From DASUFP01 sp036274495 (lineage in GTDB: Bacteria > Bacteroidota > Bacteroidia > AKYH767-A > OLB10), in NCBI GenBank assembly GCA_036274495.1, contig DASUFP010000102.1, positions 1-40,781 on the forward strand: a stretch of 40,781 bases of DNA, written 5' to 3'. The position numbers and the translations under genes were made by a program. Positions 5,986 through 14,877 of the stretch are shown here, one piece after another. Every line of letters begins with the position of its first letter. Position 1 is the first letter of the stretch. A model generated the notes under the pieces. The model worked only from the letters and a program-made list of their open reading frames with translations, did not search any database and was not told where the DNA came from.

Positions 5986-8442
5986 ATGCCCCGTAAAAAG
6001 ATTACCCCACTTAATGAGGAGTTTGATATTAAACTCTTTATTACGATAGCAAAGCGAAATGCCATTTGGTTCGCCTTGTTTATGTTTGTTTCCATTGCAA
6101 CAGCTTTTCTGTATCTGAGGTACACAGCTCCTGTTTATGAAGCCGCCTGCTATATTAAATTGTCGGACGAAAACAATGCCGGCGCATTGCTTGGCAGAAG
6201 TTCTTCTCAGGACATGTTTGTCGATAATATTGGACAAATTACCGCAAATGTCGAATTAATCAAATCCAAAATTCTTATTTCAAGGGTATTAAATAAACTC
6301 CCGCTTGATGTAAGTTATTTTGCCAAGGGTACTGTCCTCGATTATGAAATGTATGAAGGAAGTCCTTTCAGAGTACAGTTTCAATTGACAGATTCTTCTG
6401 TTTTCGGAAAACCGATTTTTATCGACTTCGAAAACATAAACACGTTTAGTCTCAGGTACACGTATGGCGGTAAGAAAGAAGAAACTCCTAAGAGCAGGGT
6501 TGGCAGCTGGGTAAAACTCCCTTTTGGTGAGCTTCAGGTAACAATTAAAAATTACTCAAACATCTCTTCTCAGCAGGAATCGTTTCAGCAAAACGCCTAT
6601 TACTTTATCCTTAATAGTCACGATGCACTTGTGGCTCAGGTTTTAAAACAGCTTAACGTTGCTTCACAAAATGATGCGGCAAAAATCATCTATATCAAAT
6701 TGCAAGGTAAAAACCAATACCAGGTTGCGGATATAGTAAATAAAATGGTGGATGAGTTTACCCTTTATGATGTAGAAAGAAGTACAGAAGCAACCAACCA
6801 GATTCTGAACTTTATCGATACAACAATATATCAGGTTAATGCCAACCTTAGTGAATCTGAAAATAACCTGGAAGAATTCAAAAGAGAAAATAAAATTATT
6901 AGTCCGGACATGCTCCTGACTGAAATATCAACAAAACTAAACGAACAACAAAAGGCGCGGGCCGAATTGCAATTTGAACTTTATCTTATTTCAAAAATGC
7001 GCACCGAAATTGCGCAGAATAAAGATGTTGCCAATTACATGGTACAGCTGGCAGGAATCAACAAGGACGGATTGATCACTCAGGAATTAAATACTTTATA
7101 CGATTTAATTGATAAAAGAGATGAAACCTTAATTCAGGCTACCGATCAATCTGAAATTGTAAGTGCATACAACAGACGTATTGAATCTCAAAAAGAGATC
7201 CTTACCACCATCATCAAAAATGAAGAATCGACTTTAAAGGATAAACTAAAACTGCTCGATGATCAGTTATCAGTTACCGACAGCCGGTTTTCAAGTTTAC
7301 CTCAGAAACAGGCTGAATTTGGACGATTGTCCCGGATTTATGGCATCAACGAAAAGTTTTACTCCTTGTTGCTGGAGAAAAAAGCTGAATTTTCGATTAC
7401 CCGAGCCGGCTATGTGCCTAAAAACGTAATCCTCGAAAGAGCCAACCCATTAGCACCTCCTGTTTCTCCTAATCGTACACTTATCATCAGTGTGAGTCTT
7501 ATTATTGGATTTGTCGCCAGTTTCCTTCTTATAATCGTAAGGTATTTGCTTTACGATGAAATCAGCACATTGGACGACATTGAACCCTATACAGATGCTG
7601 CTTTGTTGGGTATTATTCCAAAATACAAACGTGATATTCCTATTTCACAGTTATTGGTCGACAAGAACCCCAAGTCGATGATTGCAGAATCCTTCCGGTC
7701 TATCCGGACCAATTTGCAGTTTATTGCAAATGAGGAACAATCACCGGTAATTGCCCTCACCTCCACTATTTCGGGCGAAGGAAAAACATTTAACGCTATC
7801 AACCTTGCCGGTGTAATAGCCTTCAGTGGTAAAAAGGTTATCATCCTGGACCTTGATATGCGTAAACCTAAAATTCACCTGGGTTTTAACGTTGAAAACA
7901 GCAGAGGAATCAGTACACTGCTTATTGGAAAGGATGATCTGGAGTCATGTGTACACCATAGTATTCTTGAAAATCTTGATTTTATAACAGCCGGACCTAT
8001 TCCACCCAATCCTTCTGAATTGATCATCAGTCAGCGGATGACAGAGTTGCTTGAAAACCTTAAGAAAATCTATGACATTATCGTTATTGACATTCCTCCG
8101 GTTGGTATCGTCAGTGATGGTGTTCCCATCATAAAAATGGCTGATTATCCAATCTATATTTTAAGGGCGAATTACTCAAGAAAATTATTCCTGCATAACA
8201 TAAATAAACTGATAGAGGAGAGTAAAGTAAAACGTCTTGCTGTGATATTGAATGGCGTTGATATTTCGAAAATGAGATATGGATACGGTGGCTACAGTTA
8301 TAGTTATGGGTATGGGTATGGTTACGGATACGGCTATGGTTACGGCTATGGATACGGATACGGTTATTATGAGGAGGACCGCAAAGAACCAACATTGCTG
8401 GACAAAGTAAGAGGCTTCCTTTTCAGGTCTAAGTCAAGGTAA
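5986..8442 (+). CDS. Wzc-like chain-length regulator / bacterial tyrosine kinase with a Tyr-Gly tail
   Basis: The 818-residue inner-membrane protein combines a Wzz-type domain and a BY-kinase. The first membrane helix is at about residues 26-47. Then come the periplasmic Wzz region, long coiled coils (about 270-440), the GNVR-like segment with EFGRLSRIYGINEKFYSLLL, and a second helix at about 498-522. The kinase has Walker A SGEGKT (Lys600), Walker A' LDLDMRKPK (Asp622, Asp624) and Walker B VIDIPP (Asp702). A C-terminal cluster at residues 765-795 has 16 tyrosines, including ten consecutive Tyr-Gly pairs; such clusters are the autophosphorylation sites in this family. Phosphorylation cycling controls polymer length and export through Wza, encoded just upstream. 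No Wzb phosphatase lies alongside; a candidate is at 36017-36478. Confidence 0.93.
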   Translation: MPRKKITPLNEEFDIKLFITIAKRNAIWFALFMFVSIATAFLYLRYTAPVYEAACYIKLSDENNAGALLGRSSSQDMFVDNIGQITANVELIKSKILISRVLNKLPLDVSYFAKGTVLDYEMYEGSPFRVQFQLTDSSVFGKPIFIDFENINTFSLRYTYGGKKEETPKSRVGSWVKLPFGELQVTIKNYSNISSQQESFQQNAYYFILNSHDALVAQVLKQLNVASQNDAAKIIYIKLQGKNQYQVADIVNKMVDEFTLYDVERSTEATNQILNFIDTTIYQVNANLSESENNLEEFKRENKIISPDMLLTEISTKLNEQQKARAELQFELYLISKMRTEIAQNKDVANYMVQLAGINKDGLITQELNTLYDLIDKRDETLIQATDQSEIVSAYNRRIESQKEILTTIIKNEESTLKDKLKLLDDQLSVTDSRFSSLPQKQAEFGRLSRIYGINEKFYSLLLEKKAEFSITRAGYVPKNVILERANPLAPPVSPNRTLIISVSLIIGFVASFLLIIVRYLLYDEISTLDDIEPYTDAALLGIIPKYKRDIPISQLLVDKNPKSMIAESFRSIRTNLQFIANEEQSPVIALTSTISGEGKTFNAINLAGVIAFSGKKVIILDLDMRKPKIHLGFNVENSRGISTLLIGKDDLESCVHHSILENLDFITAGPIPPNPSELIISQRMTELLENLKKIYDIIVIDIPPVGIVSDGVPIIKMADYPIYILRANYSRKLFLHNINKLIEESKVKRLAVILNGVDISKMRYGYGGYSYSYGYGYGYGYGYGYGYGYGYGYYEEDRKEPTLLDKVRGFLFRSKSR
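8278..8370 (+). repeat. Tandem Tyr-Gly codon repeat in the kinase tail
   Basis: A run of TAY-GGN hexamers codes for the tyrosine-rich tail. From 8302 there are ten uninterrupted Tyr-Gly units followed by Tyr-Tyr. Tyrosine codons alternate irregularly between TAT and TAC, and glycine uses GGA, GGT, GGC and GGG. The protein repeat is therefore kept while the DNA copies have diverged, which argues for selection on the peptide. The repeat could still change length by slippage or recombination. Confidence 0.85.
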
Positions 8443-8445
8443 TTG

Positions 8446-8991
8446 ATGGAATTTCAACCAGTAACCGGCATTGAAGGATTGGTGGTGATACGTCCTGACC
8501 GTTTTTCTGACGACAGAGGTTATTTTATGGAGTCATTTAATGCCGGTCGGTATGTTGAGCACGGGATACCCGAACAGTTTGCTCAGGATAATCAATCCGT
8601 TTCTAAAAAAAATGTGATTCGCGGATTGCATTTTCAGCATCCCCCGTTTGATCAGGGCAAATTGGTTCGGGTGGTTCATGGGAAAGCATTAGACGTTGCT
8701 GTTGACATCAGAAAATCCAGTCCCTCTTATGGCCGTGTATTTTCAATAGAACTGAGTGCCGATAATGGCTCTATGCTTTGGATTCCTTCCGGTTTTGCAC
8801 ATGGTTTTGCTGCTCTGGAAAACAACACCATTTTTTTATACAAGTGCACCCGTCCCTACAACCCTAAGTCGGAGGCCGGCCTGCTTTACAACGATAAAGT
8901 TCTCGGTATCGACTGGGGCATAACGAACCCGGTGGTCTCTGATAAGGACCTTAGGTTGAACCATTTTGAAGATTTTATATCACCCTTTTGA
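8446..8991 (+). CDS. rfbC: dTDP-4-dehydrorhamnose 3,5-epimerase
   Basis: Starting at the ATG at 8446 the protein has 181 residues, the standard length; a TTG at 8443 is in frame but an unnecessary alternative. Family motifs are DDRGYFMESFN, FAQDNQSVSKKNVIRGLHFQ with the catalytic His, GKLVRVVHGKALDVAVDIR, IPSGFAHGFAAL, and LYKCTRPYNPKSEAG with the conserved tyrosines. RfbC epimerises C3 and C5 of dTDP-4-keto-6-deoxyglucose on the way to dTDP-L-rhamnose or related sugars. The gene follows the kinase by three bases and is co-transcribed with it. The partners rfbA, rfbB and rfbD are not in the window, so the pathway is completed elsewhere. Confidence 0.95.
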   Translation: MEFQPVTGIEGLVVIRPDRFSDDRGYFMESFNAGRYVEHGIPEQFAQDNQSVSKKNVIRGLHFQHPPFDQGKLVRVVHGKALDVAVDIRKSSPSYGRVFSIELSADNGSMLWIPSGFAHGFAALENNTIFLYKCTRPYNPKSEAGLLYNDKVLGIDWGITNPVVSDKDLRLNHFEDFISPF

Positions 8992-9023
8992 TATTTAAGG
9001 TGAAAATTGTGGACTATAATTCT

Positions 9024-9031
9024 TATTTTTG
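9024..9031 (+). promoter_or_regulatory. -7 box ahead of the wecA-like gene
   Basis: TATTTTTG fits TAnnTTTG; no good TTTG lies at the -33 position. The inferred start near 9036 gives a leader of about 23 bases to the ATG at 9059, so this gene may be transcribed separately from rfbC. Confidence 0.4.
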
Positions 9032-9058
9032 TAAGGCACTCAGTTCACTATCAAAGGG

Positions 9059-10174
9059 ATGGAATCGTTTATCAGGGAAAACTACTATTTGATTATTTAT
9101 ACTTCGTACTTTTTATGTTCTGTTGTATTTGCGTTTTTGATTAACGGCCTTTTTTTGAGGTTTTTCAGAACATTGGGAATTCGCAATAATCACGATGGTA
9201 CTATAATACGTTGGGGAACCTTGTCGAAACCTTCAGTAGGCGGGTTGTCGTTTTATATTTCATTCCTGCTTTCTGTTGCCTGTTACTCTGTCTTTTTTAG
9301 TCCGAGTCATGTGTTTTATAACACCTCATTCATAGGACTGCTCCTTTCCATGGCCCTTAGCTTTATAATCGGCTTGGCTGATGACGCATATGATACGCGT
9401 CCGTTATTGAAGTTTGCCGTTCAGGTTATGTGCGGAGTTTCATTGGTAGCTACCGGCATTTATATTAACTTGTTTGAAATGCAGGAACTCAACTACTTGT
9501 TGACTATCTTTTGGGTTGTTGGCATAATGAATTCCATTAATATGCTTGATAACATGGATGGTATTACCGGAATTGTTTCTATTGGAGTGGTATTTACCGC
9601 CATTATGCTCATTCTGGTAAATCGTGATTTTGAAAGTATGCACCTGATTATACTTGTCGGAGTCTTTTCGGCTTTATTGAGTTTCTTGTATTACAACTGG
9701 AACCCTTCCCGAATGTATATGGGTGATACCGGTAGCCAGTTTTTAGGTGCATTTCTTGCCGCCATCGGAATCATGTATTTCTGGAATGATCATTACCGTG
9801 TCGGAGACATCGCTCCTGCAAGACAGCTTATCATTGCATTACTGGCTTTTATTCTCCCAATTATTGATACAACAGTAGTTGTGGTAAATCGAATCTCCAG
9901 AGGAAGTTCTCCTTTTGTAGGCGGGAAAGACCACACCACGCATTGCCTCGCCTACCTTGGACTCAGCGACCGAAAAGTAGCAATTACTTACCTTGTCTTT
10001 TCTTTTATTTCATTTATGTTTATTTATTGTATTGAGAATTGTATTACAGGGTGGTCGCATTTTTATACCTGGGTTTTTGGAGCCTATTTCTTATTAATGC
10101 TTACGTTCTTTTTTGTGATTTCAAGGAAAGTCAGCCAGTTGAAAGGATCACCGGGTGTTATTAAAAAAGTTTAA
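9059..10174 (+). CDS. WecA/MraY-family undecaprenyl-phosphate sugar-1-phosphate transferase
   Basis: The 371-residue integral membrane protein has about ten or eleven hydrophobic segments. Family signatures are all present: GLADDAYDTRPLLKFAVQ with Asp108-Asp109, NMLDNMDGITGI, YMGDTGSQFLGA, and GGKDHTTHCLAYLGLS, the histidine-bearing cytoplasmic loop. The enzyme transfers a sugar-1-phosphate from a UDP-sugar to undecaprenyl phosphate, the first membrane step of O-antigen, capsule or enterobacterial-common-antigen-like glycans. The DHTTH loop favours a WecA-type enzyme over MraY. Being next to the Wza/Wzc/rfbC genes makes it the likely initiating transferase for this polysaccharide. The sugar used is not readable. 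Confidence 0.9.
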   Translation: MESFIRENYYLIIYTSYFLCSVVFAFLINGLFLRFFRTLGIRNNHDGTIIRWGTLSKPSVGGLSFYISFLLSVACYSVFFSPSHVFYNTSFIGLLLSMALSFIIGLADDAYDTRPLLKFAVQVMCGVSLVATGIYINLFEMQELNYLLTIFWVVGIMNSINMLDNMDGITGIVSIGVVFTAIMLILVNRDFESMHLIILVGVFSALLSFLYYNWNPSRMYMGDTGSQFLGAFLAAIGIMYFWNDHYRVGDIAPARQLIIALLAFILPIIDTTVVVVNRISRGSSPFVGGKDHTTHCLAYLGLSDRKVAITYLVFSFISFMFIYCIENCITGWSHFYTWVFGAYFLLMLTFFFVISRKVSQLKGSPGVIKKV

Positions 10175-10226
10175 TCCCTCCGCACAATCTGTCTGTTGGG
10201 ATGCTTGATAGCTTGCAATCAGAAGT

Positions 10227-12254
10227 ATGGAATTTCAGCTTACCTCAGAGTTTCTCCCTACAGGAGATCAACCCGATGCCATAAAACAGCTTACCGAAGG
10301 AGTGATGAGGGGCGATATGGCCCAAACGCTGCTTGGAGTTACCGGTTCGGGTAAAACATTTACGGTAGCCAATGTAATAGCCCAAACAGCTAAGCCAACG
10401 TTGATTTTAAGCCATAACAAGACACTTGCGGCTCAGTTATATGGTGAATTCAAACAATTTTTCCCAAAGAACGCAGTAGAGTTTTTTGTATCCTATTACG
10501 ATTATTACCAGCCTGAAGCTTATTTACCTTCTTCAAATACCTACATCGAAAAGGATTTATCGATAAACGAAGAAATAGAAAAGCTCAGGTTAAGTACCAC
10601 TTCCTCTTTGCTGAGCGGTCGCAGGGATATCATTGTTGTCTCGTCTGTTTCATGTATTTATGGTATTGGTAACCCTGCCGACTTTACTAAAGGGATTGTT
10701 CGGTTAACTACCGGATTAAAAATTTCGAGAAACAAGTTTCTTCACTCCCTGGTTCAGGCGCTTTATTCAAGAGCCGTCGCTGATTTTAAAAGAGGAACAT
10801 TCCGTGTAACCGGCGATACGGTCGATGTTTATCCCGCCTATTCTGATCTGGCTTACAGAATAGTTTTCTTTGGCGACGAGATTGAATCGCTGGAGACAAT
10901 TGATTCGGTCACCGGAAAAAGGCTGGAGGTACATGATAACATTGCCATTTTTCCTGCCAACATTTTCGTAACCGATCCCGACAGGCAACTGGCTGCCATA
11001 TGGGAAATTCAGGAGGATATGGTGAAACAGGTCGAATATATGAAAGAGACCGGTCGCGCTCTTGAAGCAAAACGATTGGAAGACAGAGTTACCTATGACC
11101 TTGAAATGATACGGGAGCTGGGATACTGTTCGGGCATTGAAAATTATTCGAGGTACTTTGATGGTCGTGTTCCCGGGTCAAGACCCTTCTGTTTACTTGA
11201 TTATTTCCCTGAAGATTTCCTTATGGTGATTGATGAGAGCCATGTTACACTTCCTCAGATAAAAGCGATGTATGGTGGTGACCGGTCGAGAAAGGTGAAC
11301 CTGGTTGAATATGGTTTCCGCCTGCCTGCGGCACTGGACAACCGGCCGCTAAAATTCGAAGAATTTGAGAGTCTTTACAAGCAGATAATTTATGTGAGTG
11401 CTACACCGGCTGAATATGAAATTGCGCAAAGTGAAGGGGTATTGGTTGAGCAGGTGATCAGGCCCACCGGCCTGCTGGACCCGGTTATAGAAGTGCGACC
11501 CTGTCTGAACCAGGTGGATGATTTGCTCGAAGAAATAAATGAGGCTGTAAAACGGCAGGAAAGGATACTGGTTACCACATTGACAAAAAGGATGGCTGAA
11601 GAACTGGCAAAATACATGACCAAACTGTCAATTAAATGCCGGTATATTCATTCTGAAGTGGAGACCCTTGACAGAGTTGAAATTTTGAGAGATTTGCGGC
11701 TGGGTCTTTTTGACGTGCTTATTGGCATCAACCTGCTTAGGGAAGGACTCGATCTTCCGGAAGTAGCTCTGGTTGCCATATTGGATGCAGACAAAGAAGG
11801 TTTTCTGCGCTCACACCGTTCGCTGACCCAAACTGCCGGCAGAGCAGCTCGAAATATCAATGGTCGTGTTCTTATGTATGCCGATAGAATTACCGATTCA
11901 ATGAGGGCTACCATTGATGAAACCAACAGACGACGCGAAAAGCAACTGAAGTATAACGAAGATAACGGTATTACTCCCCGATCGCTGGCTAAATCAAAGG
12001 CTGATATTATGAGTCAAAGTTCCGTTGTAAATTCCCGCCCGGGACAGGAAAAATATTATGTCGAAAATGACAATACCAATCTGGCGGCTGACCCGGTTTT
12101 GGCCTATATGGGAATTGAAGAACTGGCTAAAACAATTACTACTACCCGGAGAAGCATGGAAAAAGCAGCTAAAGCCCTTGACTTCCTGGAGGCAGCCAGG
12201 TTACGCGACGAGCTGGCCGGACTTGAAGAATTACTGGATTCCAGAAGAAAGTAA
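10227..12254 (+). CDS. uvrB: UvrABC nucleotide excision repair helicase subunit B
   Basis: The 675-residue protein matches UvrB along its whole length. It has Walker A GVTGSGKT at residues 37-44, the beta-hairpin SYYDYYQPEAYLP that clamps damaged DNA, the DEAH-type box DESH at 336-339, and SATPAEYE. The second helicase domain has TLTKRMAEELAKYM, INLLREGLDLPEV and QTAGRAARN. A C-terminal UVR domain (LEAARLRDELAGLEELL) contacts UvrC. UvrB verifies lesions delivered by UvrA and positions UvrC for incision. The stop codon overlaps the start of the next gene by one base (TAATG), so translational coupling with that membrane protein is likely. Confidence 0.98.
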   Translation: MEFQLTSEFLPTGDQPDAIKQLTEGVMRGDMAQTLLGVTGSGKTFTVANVIAQTAKPTLILSHNKTLAAQLYGEFKQFFPKNAVEFFVSYYDYYQPEAYLPSSNTYIEKDLSINEEIEKLRLSTTSSLLSGRRDIIVVSSVSCIYGIGNPADFTKGIVRLTTGLKISRNKFLHSLVQALYSRAVADFKRGTFRVTGDTVDVYPAYSDLAYRIVFFGDEIESLETIDSVTGKRLEVHDNIAIFPANIFVTDPDRQLAAIWEIQEDMVKQVEYMKETGRALEAKRLEDRVTYDLEMIRELGYCSGIENYSRYFDGRVPGSRPFCLLDYFPEDFLMVIDESHVTLPQIKAMYGGDRSRKVNLVEYGFRLPAALDNRPLKFEEFESLYKQIIYVSATPAEYEIAQSEGVLVEQVIRPTGLLDPVIEVRPCLNQVDDLLEEINEAVKRQERILVTTLTKRMAEELAKYMTKLSIKCRYIHSEVETLDRVEILRDLRLGLFDVLIGINLLREGLDLPEVALVAILDADKEGFLRSHRSLTQTAGRAARNINGRVLMYADRITDSMRATIDETNRRREKQLKYNEDNGITPRSLAKSKADIMSQSSVVNSRPGQEKYYVENDNTNLAADPVLAYMGIEELAKTITTTRRSMEKAAKALDFLEAARLRDELAGLEELLDSRRK

Positions 12255-12937
12255 TGGATAAGGTGTTATTTATTGCAGCCACTGCATGTTACCTTGTTTC
12301 CTTAGCCGCTTCACTGCTGCTTTCTTTCTTTTACAGGAAAATAAATACAACCGGATTAATTGTGTGGGCCACTGTCCACATTTTGATGCTCCTGTTGTTC
12401 TTTTTTTCGGGTGGTTTGAAAACATCCATTTCTAACCCCACTCCTGCTAACTATTTCCTGCTCTCTTTCTTTTGTACAGGAATCGTAATGGCGGGTGTGG
12501 TTTTACGAAAGTCATTTCCCCTGATTGCAAAAATATATTCCGGCGCTTTTCTCTCCTCAGCCCTGCTCTTTTTTTTTAATCCGTCGATGGTAATTGGTAT
12601 TATTACTGCAGGTAATCCGAATGCGATAAGTCCTCACAAATACAATTTGTATGAAAATGTATATTTGATGGAACAACAAAATGGATTTAATTTTAATAAC
12701 AATTCACCTGTTTTTAAGATTACAAAAGAATTTGGAGTGTTTCACAAAACGCTGACACGAAATATCATTTTGCCCGATTTTCCTGTTAAAATTGAATCCA
12801 CTAAGCTGAATACTGAATCCGGCATTAGGTTAATAGTACACTTCCGTGATTCAATTACCCCTCAAACTTTAGATACTTTAATCCCTTTCGGAGCCGGAGA
12901 TGCTTCACAGGAAATTACCAGGAAAATCAGGCCTTAA
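12254..12937 (+). CDS. Hypothetical membrane protein coupled to uvrB
   Basis: The 227-residue protein has four hydrophobic segments in its N-terminal half (about residues 4-26, 34-53, 66-84 and 92-119). A roughly 100-residue soluble domain follows, rich in Asn, Thr and beta-prone residues. The first helix has no signal-peptidase site. The arrangement suggests a four-helix membrane anchor with one globular tail, whose side of the membrane is uncertain. No family is recognised. The ATG overlaps the uvrB stop by one base, and the next gene starts 13 bases after its stop, so it sits within one transcript with uvrB and the PD40 protein. A role in DNA repair should not be assumed from this linkage alone. 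Confidence 0.8.
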   Translation: MDKVLFIAATACYLVSLAASLLLSFFYRKINTTGLIVWATVHILMLLLFFFSGGLKTSISNPTPANYFLLSFFCTGIVMAGVVLRKSFPLIAKIYSGAFLSSALLFFFNPSMVIGIITAGNPNAISPHKYNLYENVYLMEQQNGFNFNNNSPVFKITKEFGVFHKTLTRNIILPDFPVKIESTKLNTESGIRLIVHFRDSITPQTLDTLIPFGAGDASQEITRKIRP

Positions 12938-12950
12938 TAATCGGCAGCAT

Positions 12951-13829
12951 ATGAAAAAAACAATTCTTTGCACGGCTCTTGCACTAATCGCACTGTTGCC
13001 GGCCTTCGGTCAATCACTTTCAACAGATATCTTTCTTTTTGACATTGCTCCTCAACAATCAGGATACAGAATATCCAAACCAATTAATATTACCCGTCAC
13101 GAAGGGTATGACAATCAACCGGAGTTTAGTGCGGACAGCCATAAAATATATTATGTTTCTGCCACCGATACCAACCAGACAGATCTGATGGTTTACGAAA
13201 TAGCCACAGGCAAGTCAAGACACCTCAGCCATTCTCGGGAAAGTGAATTTTCACCAAAACTCACCTCTAAAAGCGATCAAATTTCAGTGGTGCGAATCGA
13301 CAATGACCATTTTCAGCGGTTATACAGCTATTCGATAACCGATTCATCTGCGAAACTTTTGTCGGGAAGCAACGATAGCGTTGCGTACTATTGCTGGCTT
13401 TCCGATTCGGTTGTTGCCATGGCTTGTTTGAACGGCAAAATGGATTTATACCTCTGCAATGTGAAATCAAACACTTCCCGTCTGGTTGCAGGCAATGTCG
13501 GAAGGACATTACTTAAAATTCCATCCACAAGTGATCTGCTTTTTACTGTTCCTGAAGATAGCGGGTTTGTGCTTAAAAAATTCGATACCCATTCCGGTGA
13601 AACAGCAGTTTTTGCTCCGCGGCTTTTTGAAACAGCTGATTTTGCCTTTACGCCTGACGGAGAATTACTGGGAGGTCATCAGGGAAAATTGTACAGGTAC
13701 ACAGCTTCAGAAGGAAATTGGAAACTTATGGCTGATTTGCAATCTGAAATAGGTTTGTTTTACCGGTTAGCCGTCAGTCCTGACGGTAAAAAAATAGCAG
13801 TCGTCTCTTATTCAGGTAAAAGACCCTGA
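12951..13829 (+). CDS. Secreted PD40 / TolB-like beta-propeller protein
   Basis: I start it at ATG 12951 (292 residues), which gives a clear signal peptide, MKKTILCTALALIALLPAFG, cleaved before QSLS; the longer upstream frame overlaps the preceding gene and lacks one. The mature protein shows repeated WD40-like PD40 blades: DNQPEFSADSHKIYYVSA, SEFSPKLTSKSDQISVVR, AFTPDGELLGG and LAVSPDGKKIAVVSY. Such propellers usually act as periplasmic or outer-membrane protein-interaction modules. It is shorter than TolB, has no TolB N-terminal domain, and no Tol-Pal genes are nearby. The FAD oxidoreductase gene begins four bases after its stop, so the two are coupled. Confidence 0.8.
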   Translation: MKKTILCTALALIALLPAFGQSLSTDIFLFDIAPQQSGYRISKPINITRHEGYDNQPEFSADSHKIYYVSATDTNQTDLMVYEIATGKSRHLSHSRESEFSPKLTSKSDQISVVRIDNDHFQRLYSYSITDSSAKLLSGSNDSVAYYCWLSDSVVAMACLNGKMDLYLCNVKSNTSRLVAGNVGRTLLKIPSTSDLLFTVPEDSGFVLKKFDTHSGETAVFAPRLFETADFAFTPDGELLGGHQGKLYRYTASEGNWKLMADLQSEIGLFYRLAVSPDGKKIAVVSYSGKRP

Positions 13830-13833
13830 CGCA

Positions 13834-14868
13834 ATGAGAATTTTGATTGCAGGACAAGGTCTTGCAGGTTCTATTCTTGCTTTTTCATTGTTGAGAAAGG
13901 GTGTTGATGTACTTGTTGTTGATCAGGGTCAAGAGTTGATCTCATCCCGAATTGCGGCAGGTATTCTAAGACCGGTTACCGGTCGCAGAATGGTTAAAAC
14001 TGCCAATGCTGATAATGTAGTACCCTTCGCTTTTGAATTTTACGATTGGATAGCTACACAAACTGGTATCAACTCATTTTACAGGAAAGATAGTCTCCAA
14101 TTGTTTGCTTCAGCCTCCTCAAGAAACGATTGGTATGTACGGTCTGAAGATCCGGGATACCCACATTACATCGGGGCTTTTATTTCAGAGGCAGAAATTG
14201 ATGATTCGCTGAACAGTCCTTTCGGAGGTGTGATTTTAAAACAATGCGGGTACCTTGATACAAACGCTTTCCTGAATGGATGCCGGGAAAAATTAATGCA
14301 AATAGGATCGTATCAGTCTGGATTCGTAGACTGGCAAACTGTATCGGGAAACAGCAAGTCCTTGCAATGGGAAAACAAAAAATTTGACCGGGTGGTTTTT
14401 TGTGAGGGTGTTGCCTTTTCCGATCTGTTCCGATTTGTTCAATTTAAACCGGTTAAAGGCGAATTATTTGAATTTTATGCCCCTGAGTTGAACGAGGATA
14501 GGATTATTCAGTCGGGTAATTTTATTTTACCTCTGGGGAATGGGAAATTTCGAGCAGGTGCTACATACGATTGGACCAATCTCAATACGGATAAAACAAC
14601 AGAAGCCAGAGAACTAATCACAAACTGGATTGCAAAAACCATCAGGGTGCCGTTTGAAATTACAGGGCATGCAGCGGGTATCCGTCCTGCCACGGTTGAC
14701 AGGAGACCGGCCATCGGATTTCATCAAAGCTATCCCCGTTTAGCCTTGTTTAACGGGCTTGGAAGTAAAGGAGTGATGCTGGCTCCTTTTTATGGAGCTC
14801 AACTTGCAAATGCAATTTTGGAACAGGGAAATATCGATTCTGATTGTGACCTGAATCGTTTTGCATAA
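13834..14868 (+). CDS. DAO-family FAD oxidoreductase, resembles the oxidase domain of MnmC
   Basis: The 344-residue protein opens RILIAGQGLAGSILAFSLL, the GxGxxG dinucleotide fold of the D-amino-acid oxidase family, followed by VLVVDQ with the ribose-binding acidic residue. Its tail, GHAAGIRPATVDRRPAIGFH and NGLGSKGVMLAPFYGAQLA, is very like the end of the MnmC oxidase half, where a GLGSRG motif precedes the closing helix. MnmC(o) removes the carboxymethyl group of cmnm5U34 in tRNA. An alternative reading is a glycine oxidase or amino-acid dehydrogenase; a DAO-family flavoenzyme is certain, the substrate is not. There is no signal peptide, so it is cytoplasmic. It ends nine bases before the convergent VWA gene. 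Confidence 0.8.
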   Translation: MRILIAGQGLAGSILAFSLLRKGVDVLVVDQGQELISSRIAAGILRPVTGRRMVKTANADNVVPFAFEFYDWIATQTGINSFYRKDSLQLFASASSRNDWYVRSEDPGYPHYIGAFISEAEIDDSLNSPFGGVILKQCGYLDTNAFLNGCREKLMQIGSYQSGFVDWQTVSGNSKSLQWENKKFDRVVFCEGVAFSDLFRFVQFKPVKGELFEFYAPELNEDRIIQSGNFILPLGNGKFRAGATYDWTNLNTDKTTEARELITNWIAKTIRVPFEITGHAAGIRPATVDRRPAIGFHQSYPRLALFNGLGSKGVMLAPFYGAQLANAILEQGNIDSDCDLNRFA

Positions 14869-14877
14869 AGGCTTCAC

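Noticed and set aside
8129..8395. His-rich minus-strand frame opposite the Wzc tail
   Set aside because: It is the mirror of the Tyr-Gly codon repeat in another frame; composition comes from the repeat, not from a gene.
12058..12261. 67-codon frame inside the end of uvrB
   Set aside because: It lies wholly in another frame of a conserved gene and has no family match.
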